Numbered from the stretch's first letter, positions 1-8,598 are shown. The stretch: DNA of 64,000 bases from an uncultured Dehalococcoidia bacterium (GCA_951812625.1 CATOSP010000002.1:1404880-1468879), one strand, 5' to 3'. Translations and numbers: made by a program. Notes: a model not told the origin generated them from the sequence alone.

Positions 1-224
1 TTGCCCGTCTCCGGGGAGACGAAGGTCATCTGCTCCCCGAACTCGGCAGAGTGTTGCAGGTCGTAGATGCGGGCCAACTCGTGGACCATGCCGGTCAAGG
101 CGGGGTGGGTTGTAACGTCGGAAACCCTTTCGCCATCCAGCCAGACCTCGCGGCCGTCCTTCAGGCTCTCGATGTAACGCGGGCCGGCCATCGCGCCCTG
201 GGGCTTTGATGTGTCTACAACCAT
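1..224 (-). CDS. 4-hydroxyphenylacetate 3-hydroxylase (HpaB-like) family protein, N-terminal part
   Basis: Only the first 74 codons lie in the window. The protein begins MVVDTSKPQGAMAGPRYIES and continues with KDGREVWLDGERV, DVTTHPAL and an ARIYDLQH stretch. This is the characteristic N-terminus of the HpaB/4-hydroxybutyryl-CoA dehydratase-like fold. Known members are FADH2-dependent aromatic ring hydroxylases supplied with reduced flavin by a partner reductase; a minority are radical dehydratases. The ATG at 222-224 has a clear AAGGAG 8 bases upstream, so this start is secure. The active-site part lies beyond the window edge, so monooxygenase and dehydratase cannot be told apart. Family call is firm, substrate unknown. 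Confidence 0.8.
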   Translation of the reverse strand, partial: MVVDTSKPQGAMAGPRYIESLKDGREVWLDGERVSDVTTHPALTGMVHELARIYDLQHSAEFGEQMTFVSPETG

Positions 225-420
225 TGGGATACTCCTTCATATCCGGGGCCAACATATCCGGGGCCAATTGACGCAATCATATTCGCGGGGCTGGAGCATC
301 GCAAGGAGAGAGACCCGGTAAGGTAGGGAGGGCAACTGTTCAGGTCTGTCTGACCGGTCTAAGGTATGTCCCACTTCCGGCAGTTTCGAGGCTGGAGTTT
401 TTATTTCTTGAGCCAAAGTG

Positions 421-462
421 AGCCATTCTGAGCCATTTGCCACTGTGTCCGGTTGAGATTTG
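421..462 (+). repeat. Upstream repeat module, copy 1
   Basis: AGCCATTCTGAGCC followed by a segment ending CCGGTTGAGATTTG. It resembles 756-801, where GCCATTGTGAGCC is followed by GCCGGTTGAGATTTG. Each module precedes one of the 45-bp repeats, so the duplicated unit may be over 100 bp. Confidence 0.5.
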
Positions 463-487
463 CACCGCAGTTGATTTGACACATGGA

Positions 488-533
488 CATGGTAGCAAGT
501 GGTGACCGGGGATGGAAAGGGGCAAGTGTCAGT
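488..533 (+). repeat. Intergenic 45-bp repeat, copy A
   Basis: A CATGGTAGCA start is followed about 22 bases later by GGAAAGGGGCAAGTGTCAGT. The same ordered blocks occur in copies B (601), C (833) and D (47131). The 3' block is the best conserved part, with consensus GGAAAGGGGnAAGTGTCAGT. Confidence 0.6.
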
Positions 534-600
534 GGGCGAGAGGAATCCCTATCGACTCGCTTTGATGAAGTAGAGACCATCCGCCGGAGTTTGCGCGGGC

Positions 601-645
601 TATGATAAGGCAGAGTGTCCAGGCCAAGAAAGGTGCAAGTGTCAG
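601..645 (+). repeat. Intergenic 45-bp repeat, copy B
   Basis: Begins TATGATAAGGCA and ends GAAAGGTGCAAGTGTCAG. It is closest to copy D, sharing TATGATA, GGCA, TGTC, GGCC and GAAAGG blocks at the same spacing. Confidence 0.6.
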
Positions 646-755
646 CAATCCAGACCGTCCAAAACCAAATGCCACCGCAGCCCACTTGGTTATGTGCGGT
701 GCCAGTGCGCATGGCGCGGATGCGGCGGATTTGAGGCTAGAAATCCATTTCCCAG

Positions 756-801
756 GCCATTGTGAGCCTCTGTTCCTCACGGCGGGGCCGGTTGAGATTT
801 G
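756..801 (+). repeat. Upstream repeat module, copy 2
   Basis: GCCATTGTGAGCC through GCCGGTTGAGATTTG, a diverged copy of the module at 421-462. It lies ahead of repeat copy C. Confidence 0.5.
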
Positions 802-832
802 GGCTGGGACAAGTCTGGCAATCACGACGATA

Positions 833-880
833 TTATGTTAGCGGTTGCTTACCGGTGTTGGGAAAGAGGGAGTGTCAGTA
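833..880 (+). repeat. Intergenic 45-bp repeat, copy C
   Basis: Begins TTATGTTAGCG and ends GGGAAAGAGGGAGTGTCAGT. This is the most diverged copy, but it keeps block order and spacing. Confidence 0.55.
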
Positions 881-1129
881 AGGGAAACAAATTCCCTTCC
901 AGGTCCCTTGGGAAATCGGACGGCGATTGGCTTGCTTGGTCGCGGGAAGGGCTGTGGTCTGGAGGTTGGCGGGCTGCGTGAATGCAACGTTGCGGTGAGC
1001 CAGCCCTCGATGATGGTTGCCAAGGGGTGGGTTCTGAATGAAAATGGAGCCGCAACTATCCGGCTAGAATAGCGTTGCAGACTGGCAAAGGACTGCGACG
1101 ACCAGCCTATCGTACTGGGAGGTCCCGCC

Positions 1130-4100
1130 ATGACTACCGTTCAAGCCCGTCAGAACCAGGCATCCGTTCCTGTTCCGGCCAACATGCTCCAGACGATACG
1201 GTGGCGGTGCATCGGGCCGCCGCGCGGGGGGCGTGTGGTGGCCGTGGCCGGGGACCCGCAGGACCAGATGGTCTTTTACTTCGGGGCCTGCGCCGGCGGG
1301 GTCTGGAAGACGGATGATGGGGGCGTCTACTGGCGGAACGTTTCCGATGGATTCTTCAACACCGCAGCCGTGGGCGCGTTGGCGGTGTCGGACAGCGACC
1401 ATAACGTCGTCTATGCCGGGATGGGGGAAGCCTGCATCCGGGGGGACGTGTCCCACGGTGACGGCGTGTACCGCTCTACCGATTGCGGACAGACATGGAC
1501 ACACCTGGGACTAGAGGACACGCGCTACATATCCCGCGTGCGGGTGCATCCTACCGACCCGGACCTGGTGTACGTGGCAGCGTTGGGTCACGCCTACGGG
1601 CCCAACGAGCAACGCGGGGTGTTCCGCTCCAGGGACGGGGGGAAGACCTGGGAGAAGGTGCTTTACCGGGATGATAAGACCGGTGCGATTGACCTTTCCA
1701 TTGACCCGAACAACCCGAGAATCATCTACGCGGCATTGTGGCAAGTGCAGCGGACGCCCTGGAGCCTCATCAGCGGCGGGCCGGGCAGCGGTATATTCAA
1801 GTCATCGGACGGCGGGGACTCCTGGGAGGAGATTGCCGGGAATCCAGGGTTGCCTTCCGGCACTCTTGGGCGCATCGGAATTGCCGCATCTCCAGCGAAA
1901 CCAGGCCGGGTGTGGGCCACCGTAGAGGCCGAGGACTCGGCGGTGTTCTGCTCGGACGATTCGGGAGCCACATGGGAGAAGATGAGCGATAACCAGGACC
2001 TTCAGGGCCGGCCCTGGTATTACGAGCACATCTTCGCCGATCCCCATGACGCCAACTCGGTCTGGGTGTTGAACTACAGCGCGTGGAAGTCGGTTGACGG
2101 GGGAAAGAACTTCGACGAAGTCTCGACTCCCCACGGCGACAACCACGATCTCTGGATCGACCCACGCAATCCCCAGCGCATGATCGAGGGCAACGATGGC
2201 GGGGCCTGCGTCAGCTTCAACGGCGGGGACACCTGGTCCACCATCTACAACCAGATGACCGGGCAGTTCTACCACCTGACGGCGGACAACCGTTACCCGT
2301 ACCGGGTCTACGGGACCCAGCAAGACAACTCGGCCATCTGCGTCCCTTCCGGTACACACAAGGGTGCCGTGCCGTGGAGCGACTGCTACCCGGTGGGCAA
2401 CTCTGAGAGCGGCTACATCGCCCTCCAGCCTGACAATCCCAACGTGGTGTATTCGGGAGCCATCGGCAGTTCGGCGGGCGGCGGCGGCAATATGCTCCGC
2501 TACGACCACGATACTGGTCAGGTGCGCATCATCACGGTGTGGCCGGAGATACTGACCGGGCGTGGCGCGGTGGAGATGAAGTACCGGTTCCAGTGGACCT
2601 ACCCGATACAGTTCTCTCCCCACGACCCGGATGTTCTCTACGTGGCAGGCAACATCATTTTCCGATCAACCGACCAGGGTAGTAGCTGGGAGGCCATCAG
2701 CCCGGACCTGACCCGCAACGACCCGAGCAAGTTGCAGGTGTCGGGCGGACCTGTGACCAAGGATACTTCCGGCGCGGAGACCTATTGCACCGTGTTTGCC
2801 TTCGTGGAGTCTCCCCATGAGAAGGGGGTCTACTGGGCCGGGTCCGATGACGGGCTGGTGCATATCTCCCGGGACGGGGGCGGGACGTGGGAGAATGCTA
2901 CCCCGCCGACGCTTCCGGCGTGGAGCCTGGTGTCCATGATTGAAGTGTCGCCCCATGATCCGGCTTCGGCGTACCTGGCTGCCACTCGCTATAAGCTGGA
3001 CGAGGCCCGTCCCATGTTCTTCAAGACCAATGATTACGGTCGCACATGGACGGAAATCAACGACGGGATTCCCGAAGGGGACATTTCCCGGGTGATCCGG
3101 GAAGATACCGGCCTGCGCGGTCTGCTGTACTGCGGCACGGAGAGCGGGGCGCACGTTTCCTTTGACGACGGAGGTTCATGGCAGCCGTTGCAGACCAACT
3201 TGCCCACCGTTCCGGTATATGACCTGCTGGTGAAGGATGGTGACCTGGTAGCGGCGACTCACGGCAGGGCGTTCTGGGTACTGGATGACGTCACCCAACT
3301 GCGTCAGCTATCACGGGAGTTGGAAGGAGAGAACGCACGATTGTTGAAGCCGCGGACCACCGTGCGGCTGCGGTCCCCGATGGCTCCCAGAAGCGCTTCG
3401 CCGGGGAAGAGCTACCGGCTGGGCCTGGGGGCAGACGTGGCCTACACGCAGGCCAAGGGTCCGGACGACGTTCCCATGCGAGTGTTCCTGGACGCGGGGG
3501 AGAATCCGCCCAACGGTGCGATTATCAGCTATTACCTGAAGGACAGCCCGTCAGACGAGGTCACAATTTCCGTACATGATGCGTCCGGGGCTTGGGTGCG
3601 CAGCTTTTCCAGCAAGCCCTCGGAGGCAGACTCCGGTGAGGCCCAGCAGGGGCCGCCTCTCAGGACCGAGCCTGGGCTGAACCGTGTGGTCTGGGACCTG
3701 CGTTACCCCAATGGGAGGAAGGTAGTCGGGGACAAGACCACTGAGGATATGGTCACGGGGCCGGTCGCGCCCCCGGGTACATATACGGTCACGCTGACAG
3801 TGTCCGGGGAGTCCCAGTCGGAGAGTTTCGAGTTGGTGGCCGACCCGAGGTTGGAAGCCACCCAGGCGGATTATGAGTCGCAGTTTGAGTGGCTGGTCAA
3901 GGTCCGGGACAAGCTCTCGGAGACTCACGACCACATTAACCGTCTCCGTCGCGTCCGGCAGCAGGTGGAGGAATGGGAGACGCGCGGCCGGGGACATGAG
4001 ACTCTGGTAGAGGCCGCAGGGGCGCTGAAGCGGAAGCTGGCGGACATCGAGGATGACCTGATACAGACGAGGTACACGGGGGCACGGGACCGGCTCAACA

Positions 4101-4330
4101 TGCCGGTGAAGCTGAACCGGCAGCTGGCGGAGTTAATCGCGGTGTTGGCCAGCGCGGACTTTGCCCCGACGCAGCAGTCGCTCCAGGTCTTCGAGCAGGT
4201 ATCGGGGCGCATAGACGTCCGGACTGCATTGCTGCAGGGAGTGATTGACGAGGACGTGCCAAAGTTCGTTAACCTGGTTCACGAGCTTGAGGTCCCGACG
4301 ATTGTGGCGGACCCTCCGTCCGGCTCCTAG
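1130..4330 (+). CDS. Sortilin/VPS10-type Asp-box beta-propeller protein ('glycosyl hydrolase' BNR family)
   Basis: A 1066-residue protein. The first ~720 residues carry at least ten Asp-box motifs (S/T-x-D-x-G-x-T-W type), for example KTDDGG, RSTDCGQTW, RSRDGGKTW, KSSDGGDSW, CSDDSGATW, RSTDQGSSW, ISRDGGGTW and KTNDYGRTW. These mark a large beta-propeller like that of VPS10/sortilin and BNR sialidase-like proteins. A beta-sandwich-like segment follows (GLNRVVWDLRYPNG near 860), then a charged helical, probably coiled-coil, C-terminus. The ATG has GGGAGG 8 bases upstream. Homologues are usually annotated as glycosyl hydrolases, but no sialidase Arg triad or catalytic acid can be recognised, so the function is unknown. 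There is no signal peptide, which is unusual because many relatives are secreted. Confidence 0.75.
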   Translation: MTTVQARQNQASVPVPANMLQTIRWRCIGPPRGGRVVAVAGDPQDQMVFYFGACAGGVWKTDDGGVYWRNVSDGFFNTAAVGALAVSDSDHNVVYAGMGEACIRGDVSHGDGVYRSTDCGQTWTHLGLEDTRYISRVRVHPTDPDLVYVAALGHAYGPNEQRGVFRSRDGGKTWEKVLYRDDKTGAIDLSIDPNNPRIIYAALWQVQRTPWSLISGGPGSGIFKSSDGGDSWEEIAGNPGLPSGTLGRIGIAASPAKPGRVWATVEAEDSAVFCSDDSGATWEKMSDNQDLQGRPWYYEHIFADPHDANSVWVLNYSAWKSVDGGKNFDEVSTPHGDNHDLWIDPRNPQRMIEGNDGGACVSFNGGDTWSTIYNQMTGQFYHLTADNRYPYRVYGTQQDNSAICVPSGTHKGAVPWSDCYPVGNSESGYIALQPDNPNVVYSGAIGSSAGGGGNMLRYDHDTGQVRIITVWPEILTGRGAVEMKYRFQWTYPIQFSPHDPDVLYVAGNIIFRSTDQGSSWEAISPDLTRNDPSKLQVSGGPVTKDTSGAETYCTVFAFVESPHEKGVYWAGSDDGLVHISRDGGGTWENATPPTLPAWSLVSMIEVSPHDPASAYLAATRYKLDEARPMFFKTNDYGRTWTEINDGIPEGDISRVIREDTGLRGLLYCGTESGAHVSFDDGGSWQPLQTNLPTVPVYDLLVKDGDLVAATHGRAFWVLDDVTQLRQLSRELEGENARLLKPRTTVRLRSPMAPRSASPGKSYRLGLGADVAYTQAKGPDDVPMRVFLDAGENPPNGAIISYYLKDSPSDEVTISVHDASGAWVRSFSSKPSEADSGEAQQGPPLRTEPGLNRVVWDLRYPNGRKVVGDKTTEDMVTGPVAPPGTYTVTLTVSGESQSESFELVADPRLEATQADYESQFEWLVKVRDKLSETHDHINRLRRVRQQVEEWETRGRGHETLVEAAGALKRKLADIEDDLIQTRYTGARDRLNMPVKLNRQLAELIAVLASADFAPTQQSLQVFEQVSGRIDVRTALLQGVIDEDVPKFVNLVHELEVPTIVADPPSGS

Positions 4331-4361
4331 AGGCCGGGGCCGGGCCGTTGCCCGTTATAGT

Positions 4362-4402
4362 GGGGCATTAAGGAGTCGGACGGAAGTCCTCCCTTATGCC
4401 CC
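4362..4402. terminator. Hairpin between convergent genes
   Basis: GGGGCATTAAGGAG pairs with CTCCCTTATGCCCC across a 13-base loop, with one or two mismatches. It lies between the converging ends of the propeller gene (4330) and the luciferase-like gene (4416). There is no long T-run, so efficiency is uncertain. Confidence 0.5.
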
Positions 4403-4415
4403 ATGTGCATCCCGG

Positions 4416-5501
4416 CTATTCGGGGACCAGGTCTCTAACGCTAGGCATTACTTCCTGGGCCAGGAGCTTCATTGACTTTTCCCAGCCAGCCTGGTCTTCC
4501 ATGTAGTCGTAGATCAGGACCAGCAAGGTACCGAAGCCACCGGACATTTCGTACAGCCGCCTTAGCTTGGACTCCACCGTGGCGGGGGAGCCGACCATCC
4601 ACTGGTGCTCGGCGAGGTATTCGGGAGTTACCTTTTCGTCGGGGACGCCAGGGTCGTGCTTGAAGGTCTTGAGCAGGTCAAAGTTCTCGAACAGAGGGAT
4701 GAGGTAGTCACGCCACACGCGGCCCAGCATCCCGTTGACGCTCTTCTCCCATGCCTCGTCGTCTGAGTCGGCGACGAACACGTCCCGGACAATGCGCCAC
4801 TCGTTGCGCGACGGGGTTAGACCGGACCGCGCCGCTCCTTCAGATACTGACTCCCAGTGGCTTGCAATGTACTCGGCGTTCAGGCCGAGGCTCATGGGGA
4901 TGAAGCCCCGCTCTCCGGCTATTTTCAGAGTTTCCGAAGCGATGCTGGCCGCCGCTACGCCGATGGGAGGATAAGGTTTCTGGTATGGGTTGAGGAAGTA
5001 GCGGAGGAAACCGTACATCTCTTCCGGGATGTTCACGTTCCAATACTTGCCCTTGTACTCGAAAGGCCCGGTGTTCTGCCATATCTTGAGTATGATGTCG
5101 AGGGACTCCCGGGTCATGTCCCGGTGCTGTCCGCCTGTGCCGTCCACGTCGAAGAGGGCGTAGTCGCTGGGGAGGCCGCCGGAGCCTATGCCAAACATGA
5201 AGCGGCCCTGGGCCATGTGGTCCAGGTAGGCAACGCGGTGGGCAAGCTCCGCCGGGTGGTGGTAGGGGAGCAGATGCACGCCGGTGGCCAGCTTGATGTT
5301 TTTGGTCCGGGTCAACGCCTGCGCAATCATCAGGTCCGGCGCGGGTATTGGTTCCCAGGGGCTGGTGAAGTGTTCGCCGATCCATGCCTCATCGAAGCCC
5401 AGTTCGTCGGCCAGCGCGAGGCAGTCCAAGTCCCACTCGTGGGCCACGTAAACGTCCCGTTCCGGGGGATGGGAGGGCATCATAAAAAGACCGTACTTCA
5501 T
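4416..5501 (-). CDS. Luciferase-like (LLM class) flavin-dependent oxidoreductase
   Basis: A 361-residue TIM-barrel protein of the bacterial luciferase/F420-dependent oxidoreductase superfamily. Visible hallmarks are the N-terminal YGLFMMPSHPP strand, LADELGFDEAWIGEHF, the conserved LLPYHHPAELAHRVAYLDH segment (about 77-95) and GRFMFGIGSGGLPSDYALF. Members transfer electrons from FMNH2 or F420H2 to oxygen or a substrate. Which cofactor and substrate apply here cannot be read from sequence. The ATG is preceded by GAGGAG at good spacing. The gene is monocistronic and divergent from the MFS gene at 5719. Flavin monooxygenases of this type are known to be expanded in SAR202 Chloroflexi, which agrees with the rest of the window. 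Confidence 0.8.
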   Translation of the reverse strand: MKYGLFMMPSHPPERDVYVAHEWDLDCLALADELGFDEAWIGEHFTSPWEPIPAPDLMIAQALTRTKNIKLATGVHLLPYHHPAELAHRVAYLDHMAQGRFMFGIGSGGLPSDYALFDVDGTGGQHRDMTRESLDIILKIWQNTGPFEYKGKYWNVNIPEEMYGFLRYFLNPYQKPYPPIGVAAASIASETLKIAGERGFIPMSLGLNAEYIASHWESVSEGAARSGLTPSRNEWRIVRDVFVADSDDEAWEKSVNGMLGRVWRDYLIPLFENFDLLKTFKHDPGVPDEKVTPEYLAEHQWMVGSPATVESKLRRLYEMSGGFGTLLVLIYDYMEDQAGWEKSMKLLAQEVMPSVRDLVPE

Positions 5502-5718
5502 TGCCCGCTCCTCAGTTGATGCGTTGGGTCTCGGGTGTTTGCCACGGATACTACTCCCCGCTCCGGTAATCGTCCAGTGCTGTTACGAAAAATAGCTTCC
5601 TGATAGGCTGATTTCGCAGTACACTTGTCAAGGCAAAGGCAAATCAGGCCGACTCCGTGGAGCTGGGGAATCATCCCCTGCCCCACGAGCAGGTAGCATT
5701 GAGATTTATGGAAGGTCT

Positions 5719-7020
5719 ATGTTAACCGGCCAGCGTTGGTCAGCCGGGCTGTTGAGGCGGGCCACCGGAGGATTCTATGGCTGGTGGCTCACGGGGGTTG
5801 CGGCGTTCATCATGGTCCTCGGCAGCGTACCGATGTTCCAGGGGATGCCAGCGTGGTTCGTCGTCCTGGAGCGGGAGTTCGTGTGGAACCGCACTCAGCT
5901 TTCCCTTGCCTTCTCGTTCACGAGGGTGGAAGGGACGATCATGGGGCCAGTGGCCGGTTACCTGGTGGACAGGCTGGGGCCGAGGAAGATGGTGCTGCTG
6001 GGGATGCCGGTGCTGGGCACGGGATTCGTGCTGTTCAGCCAGGTGCATCAACTATGGCAGTTCTACGGGGCCTTCGTGGTGATGAGCATGGGGGCGGGAC
6101 TCGGGACGTGGCTGCCGATGATGACGGTACTGAACCACTGGTTCCTGCGGAGGCGGTCCCTGGCGATGGCGCTGGCCATGGAAGGGTTCGCGCTGGGAGG
6201 AATTGTCTTGGTCCCGGCGTTGGCCTGGGCTGTGGACCCCGACGTGCCGGGCAGGTTGGGGTGGAGGCTGACCGCCGCTGGTATCGGTATCGCAATCATC
6301 GTTCTGGCGGTCCCAATCTCACGGCTGGTGCGGGACCGCCCGGAGCAGTACGGGTTGCATCCGGATGGGGAGCGGCCAAGCCCGGTGGCTGTAACGGGTC
6401 GCGCTTCGGCTACCGAGGGCCTTCCCGACTATACCTGGCAGATGGCGCTGCGCACAGGGACGTTCTGGCTCATAACCATTGGCCACGCCTGCTCATCGAT
6501 AGTCATTGTCACGTTGATGGTGCATCTTGGGCCAATGCTGGACGACCGGGGTTTCTCGCTTCAGACGGTCGGGTGGGTGGTGGCCGCCTACACGGGCGTG
6601 GGTGCGATATTCACGTTGGTCGGGGGCTACGTGGGTGACCGGGTATCCATCAGGCTGGCCTTGTTCGCTTTTTCGGTAGTGCAGTCTGCCGCGGTGGTGG
6701 TGCTACTGGTGGCGCACACGCAGTTGCTGGCGTACATTTTCGCAATACTCCTGGGGATCGGGTTCGGGGGGAGGACGCCATTGACAACGGCGATACGCGG
6801 GGCCTACTTCGGACGGCGTGCCTTCGCCAGCATTACGGGAGTGTCGATGATCCCGATGAACATCCTGCTGCTGGTTGCGCCGCTGTTCGCCGGGATAATG
6901 TTCGACCAGAAGGGAAGCTACACGGTGCCGTTTCTGGCGGTGGCGATCGTCAGCTTCTTTGGGGCGGCCATGTTTCTGCTGCTGAAGGAACCGCCCTCGT
7001 CTGCCAACAACCACCATTGA
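5719..7020 (+). CDS. Major facilitator superfamily transporter (oxalate:formate antiporter/monocarboxylate-like)
   Basis: A 433-residue membrane protein with about 12 hydrophobic segments split into two halves by a hydrophilic loop at ~205-235. After TM2 it has the MFS signature GYLVDRLGPRKMVLLG. The second half has the matching loop GGYVGDRVSIRLALF. The N-terminal FYGWWLTGVAAFIM is typical of the OFA/monocarboxylate branch of MFS. The likely role is proton-coupled transport of a small carboxylate; the substrate is not deducible. GGAAGG lies only three bases before the ATG, so the start is fair rather than certain. It is divergent from the flavin oxidoreductase and ends at a hairpin. Confidence 0.75.
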   Translation: MLTGQRWSAGLLRRATGGFYGWWLTGVAAFIMVLGSVPMFQGMPAWFVVLEREFVWNRTQLSLAFSFTRVEGTIMGPVAGYLVDRLGPRKMVLLGMPVLGTGFVLFSQVHQLWQFYGAFVVMSMGAGLGTWLPMMTVLNHWFLRRRSLAMALAMEGFALGGIVLVPALAWAVDPDVPGRLGWRLTAAGIGIAIIVLAVPISRLVRDRPEQYGLHPDGERPSPVAVTGRASATEGLPDYTWQMALRTGTFWLITIGHACSSIVIVTLMVHLGPMLDDRGFSLQTVGWVVAAYTGVGAIFTLVGGYVGDRVSIRLALFAFSVVQSAAVVVLLVAHTQLLAYIFAILLGIGFGGRTPLTTAIRGAYFGRRAFASITGVSMIPMNILLLVAPLFAGIMFDQKGSYTVPFLAVAIVSFFGAAMFLLLKEPPSSANNHH

Positions 7021-7027
7021 ACCTATA

Positions 7028-7071
7028 TGGCGGAGGTCGGGCTAGTGAATCGACTGAATTGACCTCCGCCA
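7028..7071. terminator. Inverted repeat between convergent genes
   Basis: TGGCGGAGGTC (7028-7038) pairs perfectly with GACCTCCGCCA (7061-7071) across a 22-base loop. It sits between the MFS stop and the thioredoxin-like gene's stop. It is probably a bidirectional terminator, although no T-tract follows. Confidence 0.5.
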
Positions 7072-7103
7072 TTGCCATGCAGGATTGACCTGCGGGGATT
7101 TCG

Positions 7104-7688
7104 CTAGGAGATGCTGCGGGCGAGCAGGTCCTTGATCTCGGTTACAGTCATGTCCTGCCAGAACCTGGCACGAGCCGCAGTCCTGGCCCTGCGTTCCCGG
7201 CCAAACTCCTGGTCGGTGATGTCCGGGTTCTCGGAGCGGATGTCCTTCTCGATCTGCTCCATCTCCTGCTCCGCGATCTCCGGCCGTTCGATCCAATGGC
7301 AGATGTACTCGTGGTCCTTGGTGTAGAAGACGGCTGTGGGGATGGACATCCACTGCCCATTCTTGAGGAACTCGTTCATAATGTCGTGGTTCTCGTCCCT
7401 GGGGAATACGACCATGCGCAACCCGGACGCCTCGGACATACGGGCGAGCACGGGCAGACCCCGGATAACGTCCCCGCACCAGTCTTCCCCCAGCACCAGC
7501 ATCTTGGCTGGGCCATTGCTCCTGCCTACCAACTCCTTGAGGGCGGCGGCGTCCTCGGCGGTGACGCTGAAGTTGTTGTAGAATTCCTCGAATCGCGCTT
7601 TGTTGACCTTAATCTGGTCCATGTACGTCTGGTAGCTAACTCCCTGCTCGAACCGCTCGGGAGTGACCACGCTTGCCTGTTGAGTCAT
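7104..7688 (-). CDS. Thioredoxin-fold protein with WCGD motif
   Basis: A 194-residue protein of the small bacterial thioredoxin-family group. It has a helical N-terminus, the strand KMLVLGEDWCGD at the active-site position (~64-75), and a later SIPTAVFY segment that supplies the conserved cis-proline of the thioredoxin fold. The active site keeps only one cysteine (C-G-D instead of C-x-x-C). Dithiol oxidoreductase activity is therefore unlikely, and a monothiol or non-redox role is inferred. The C-terminal ~50 residues are charged and helical. The ATG follows AGGAGG with a seven-base gap. A glutaredoxin-like gene lies just upstream on the same strand, so the two may be co-transcribed. Confidence 0.75.
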   Translation of the reverse strand: MTQQASVVTPERFEQGVSYQTYMDQIKVNKARFEEFYNNFSVTAEDAAALKELVGRSNGPAKMLVLGEDWCGDVIRGLPVLARMSEASGLRMVVFPRDENHDIMNEFLKNGQWMSIPTAVFYTKDHEYICHWIERPEIAEQEMEQIEKDIRSENPDITDQEFGRERRARTAARARFWQDMTVTEIKDLLARSIS

Positions 7689-7789
7689 GATTGTTCCTCC
7701 TGTCTCGTTTAGCTACCGCATTGTGTCTGAAATCGAGGTGTTCCGGCGATGGTATGCGTGAACGGGCCAACGGCCCGTCAGCCGATTTC

Positions 7790-8017
7790 TCAACCAGTGC
7801 GCCCTTCAAACCCTATTTCAACACGCCCGTCGGGGTACAGGATTATGGGCACCGTGTCGCCGTAGTCCAGGGCTTCGTCCAGAGTATCTTGGCTCTGGTC
7901 GACCCTCCGCTCCTCGTACTCTATGCCCTGTCTGGCCCAGGAACTGCGCAGGTGGTCGCAGGCAGGACACACGGTCAGGGTATAGACAATTGGAATAGCC
8001 GCTGGAATAGCTGCCAT
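7790..8017 (-). CDS. Glutaredoxin-like protein (CPAC active site)
   Basis: A 75-residue protein with the glutaredoxin core. It has strand VYTLTVCPACDHLRSSW with a dithiol C-P-A-C motif near the N-terminus, then IEYEERRVD, a TVPIILYPDG cis-proline segment and a C-terminal GFEGRTG. It probably reduces disulfides using a small thiol or a thioredoxin reductase-like donor. An in-frame ATG 15 bases further upstream exists (8032), but GGAGG lies six bases before the ATG at 8015-8017, so the shorter start is preferred. It is transcribed towards the WCGD thioredoxin-like gene about 100 bases downstream. Confidence 0.75.
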   Translation of the reverse strand: MAAIPAAIPIVYTLTVCPACDHLRSSWARQGIEYEERRVDQSQDTLDEALDYGDTVPIILYPDGRVEIGFEGRTG

Positions 8018-8093
8018 GAACTGCCTCCGCATGACGATTTAGGCCATTCTACAACTCTCGTTTGGGCATGTCATCCAGACTGGCATGGTCCGC

Positions 8094-8122
8094 TTGTTTG
8101 CCTGGCCAGCCCCGGATATAAT
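8094..8122 (+). promoter_or_regulatory. Sigma70-type promoter
   Basis: TTGTTT (8094-8099), a 17-base spacer and a perfect TATAAT (8117-8122). It points to the ABM-domain gene at 8266 with a leader of about 135 bases. Confidence 0.6.
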
Positions 8123-8265
8123 TGCGCTGCCGCGGATTCCTGGCTAGTGGTCAGTAACGGCGACGAGCCAGTTGCAACTGAGCAAACTCAATCCGTGATG
8201 CGCATCCTCAGCGGCCGCACCGGCCCCGTACCGGGTATGTGGCTACGTTCTTTAGTGGAGGCAGC

Positions 8266-8598
8266 ATGATAGCGCTGATAGTTACGATCCAGATACAGCC
8301 GGACAAGAAGGACGCATTCATGGCGTCGCTGCACGGCGACGCCGTCGGTTCCAACAACGATGAGCCGGGTTGCTACCGCTTCGACGTCCTCCAGGACAAT
8401 GACGACCCGAACACGATCCACCTCTACGAGATTTACCACGATGAGGCTGCTGTCGAGGCCCACCGTGCCGCGCCCCACTATCTGAAGTGGCGGGAGGAAG
8501 TGGCGGACTGGTTTGCGGCGGAGACTGTCAGGCGCCTGGCAACCCCGGTCTACCCTCCGGAAGGAAAATGGCGGAAGCGGCCTCCGATCGAAGACTAG
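8266..8598 (+). CDS. Antibiotic biosynthesis monooxygenase (ABM) domain protein
   Basis: A 110-residue single ABM domain (ferredoxin-like dimeric alpha+beta fold). It contains MIALIVTIQIQPDKKDAFMA, a central EPGCYRFDVLQDNDDPNTIH strand pair, LYEIYHDEAAVEAHRAAPHY and a C-terminal ETVRRLATPVYPP. Relatives such as YgiN and LsrG act as cofactor-free quinol oxygenases or isomerases on small ligands. The ligand here is unknown. An upstream in-frame ATG (8239) is possible, but GGAGG lies directly ahead of the ATG at 8266. The gene is convergent with the aminotransferase-like gene at 8649. Confidence 0.8.
   Translation: MIALIVTIQIQPDKKDAFMASLHGDAVGSNNDEPGCYRFDVLQDNDDPNTIHLYEIYHDEAAVEAHRAAPHYLKWREEVADWFAAETVRRLATPVYPPEGKWRKRPPIED

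Larger units (their letters stand above)
225..1129. other. 905-bp non-coding spacer with degenerate intergenic repeats
   Basis: This stretch separates the divergently transcribed HpaB-like gene and the Asp-box propeller gene. The short open frames in it have no ribosome binding site or family resemblance. It holds three copies of a roughly 45-bp repeat (about 488-533, 601-645, 833-880) and two copies of an associated upstream module (421-462 and 756-801), listed separately. A TAGAAT -10-like hexamer sits at 1065-1070 ahead of the 1130 gene, but no -35 could be recognised. Confidence 0.6.

Noticed and set aside
488-880. TATGATA blocks of the intergenic repeat as -10 promoter elements
   Set aside because: No -35 hexamer at 16-18 bases upstream in copies B or D; conservation extends beyond the hexamer.
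1802-2623. Long open frame on the minus strand inside the propeller gene
   Set aside because: High-GC shadow of the Asp-box gene; no ribosome site or family resemblance.
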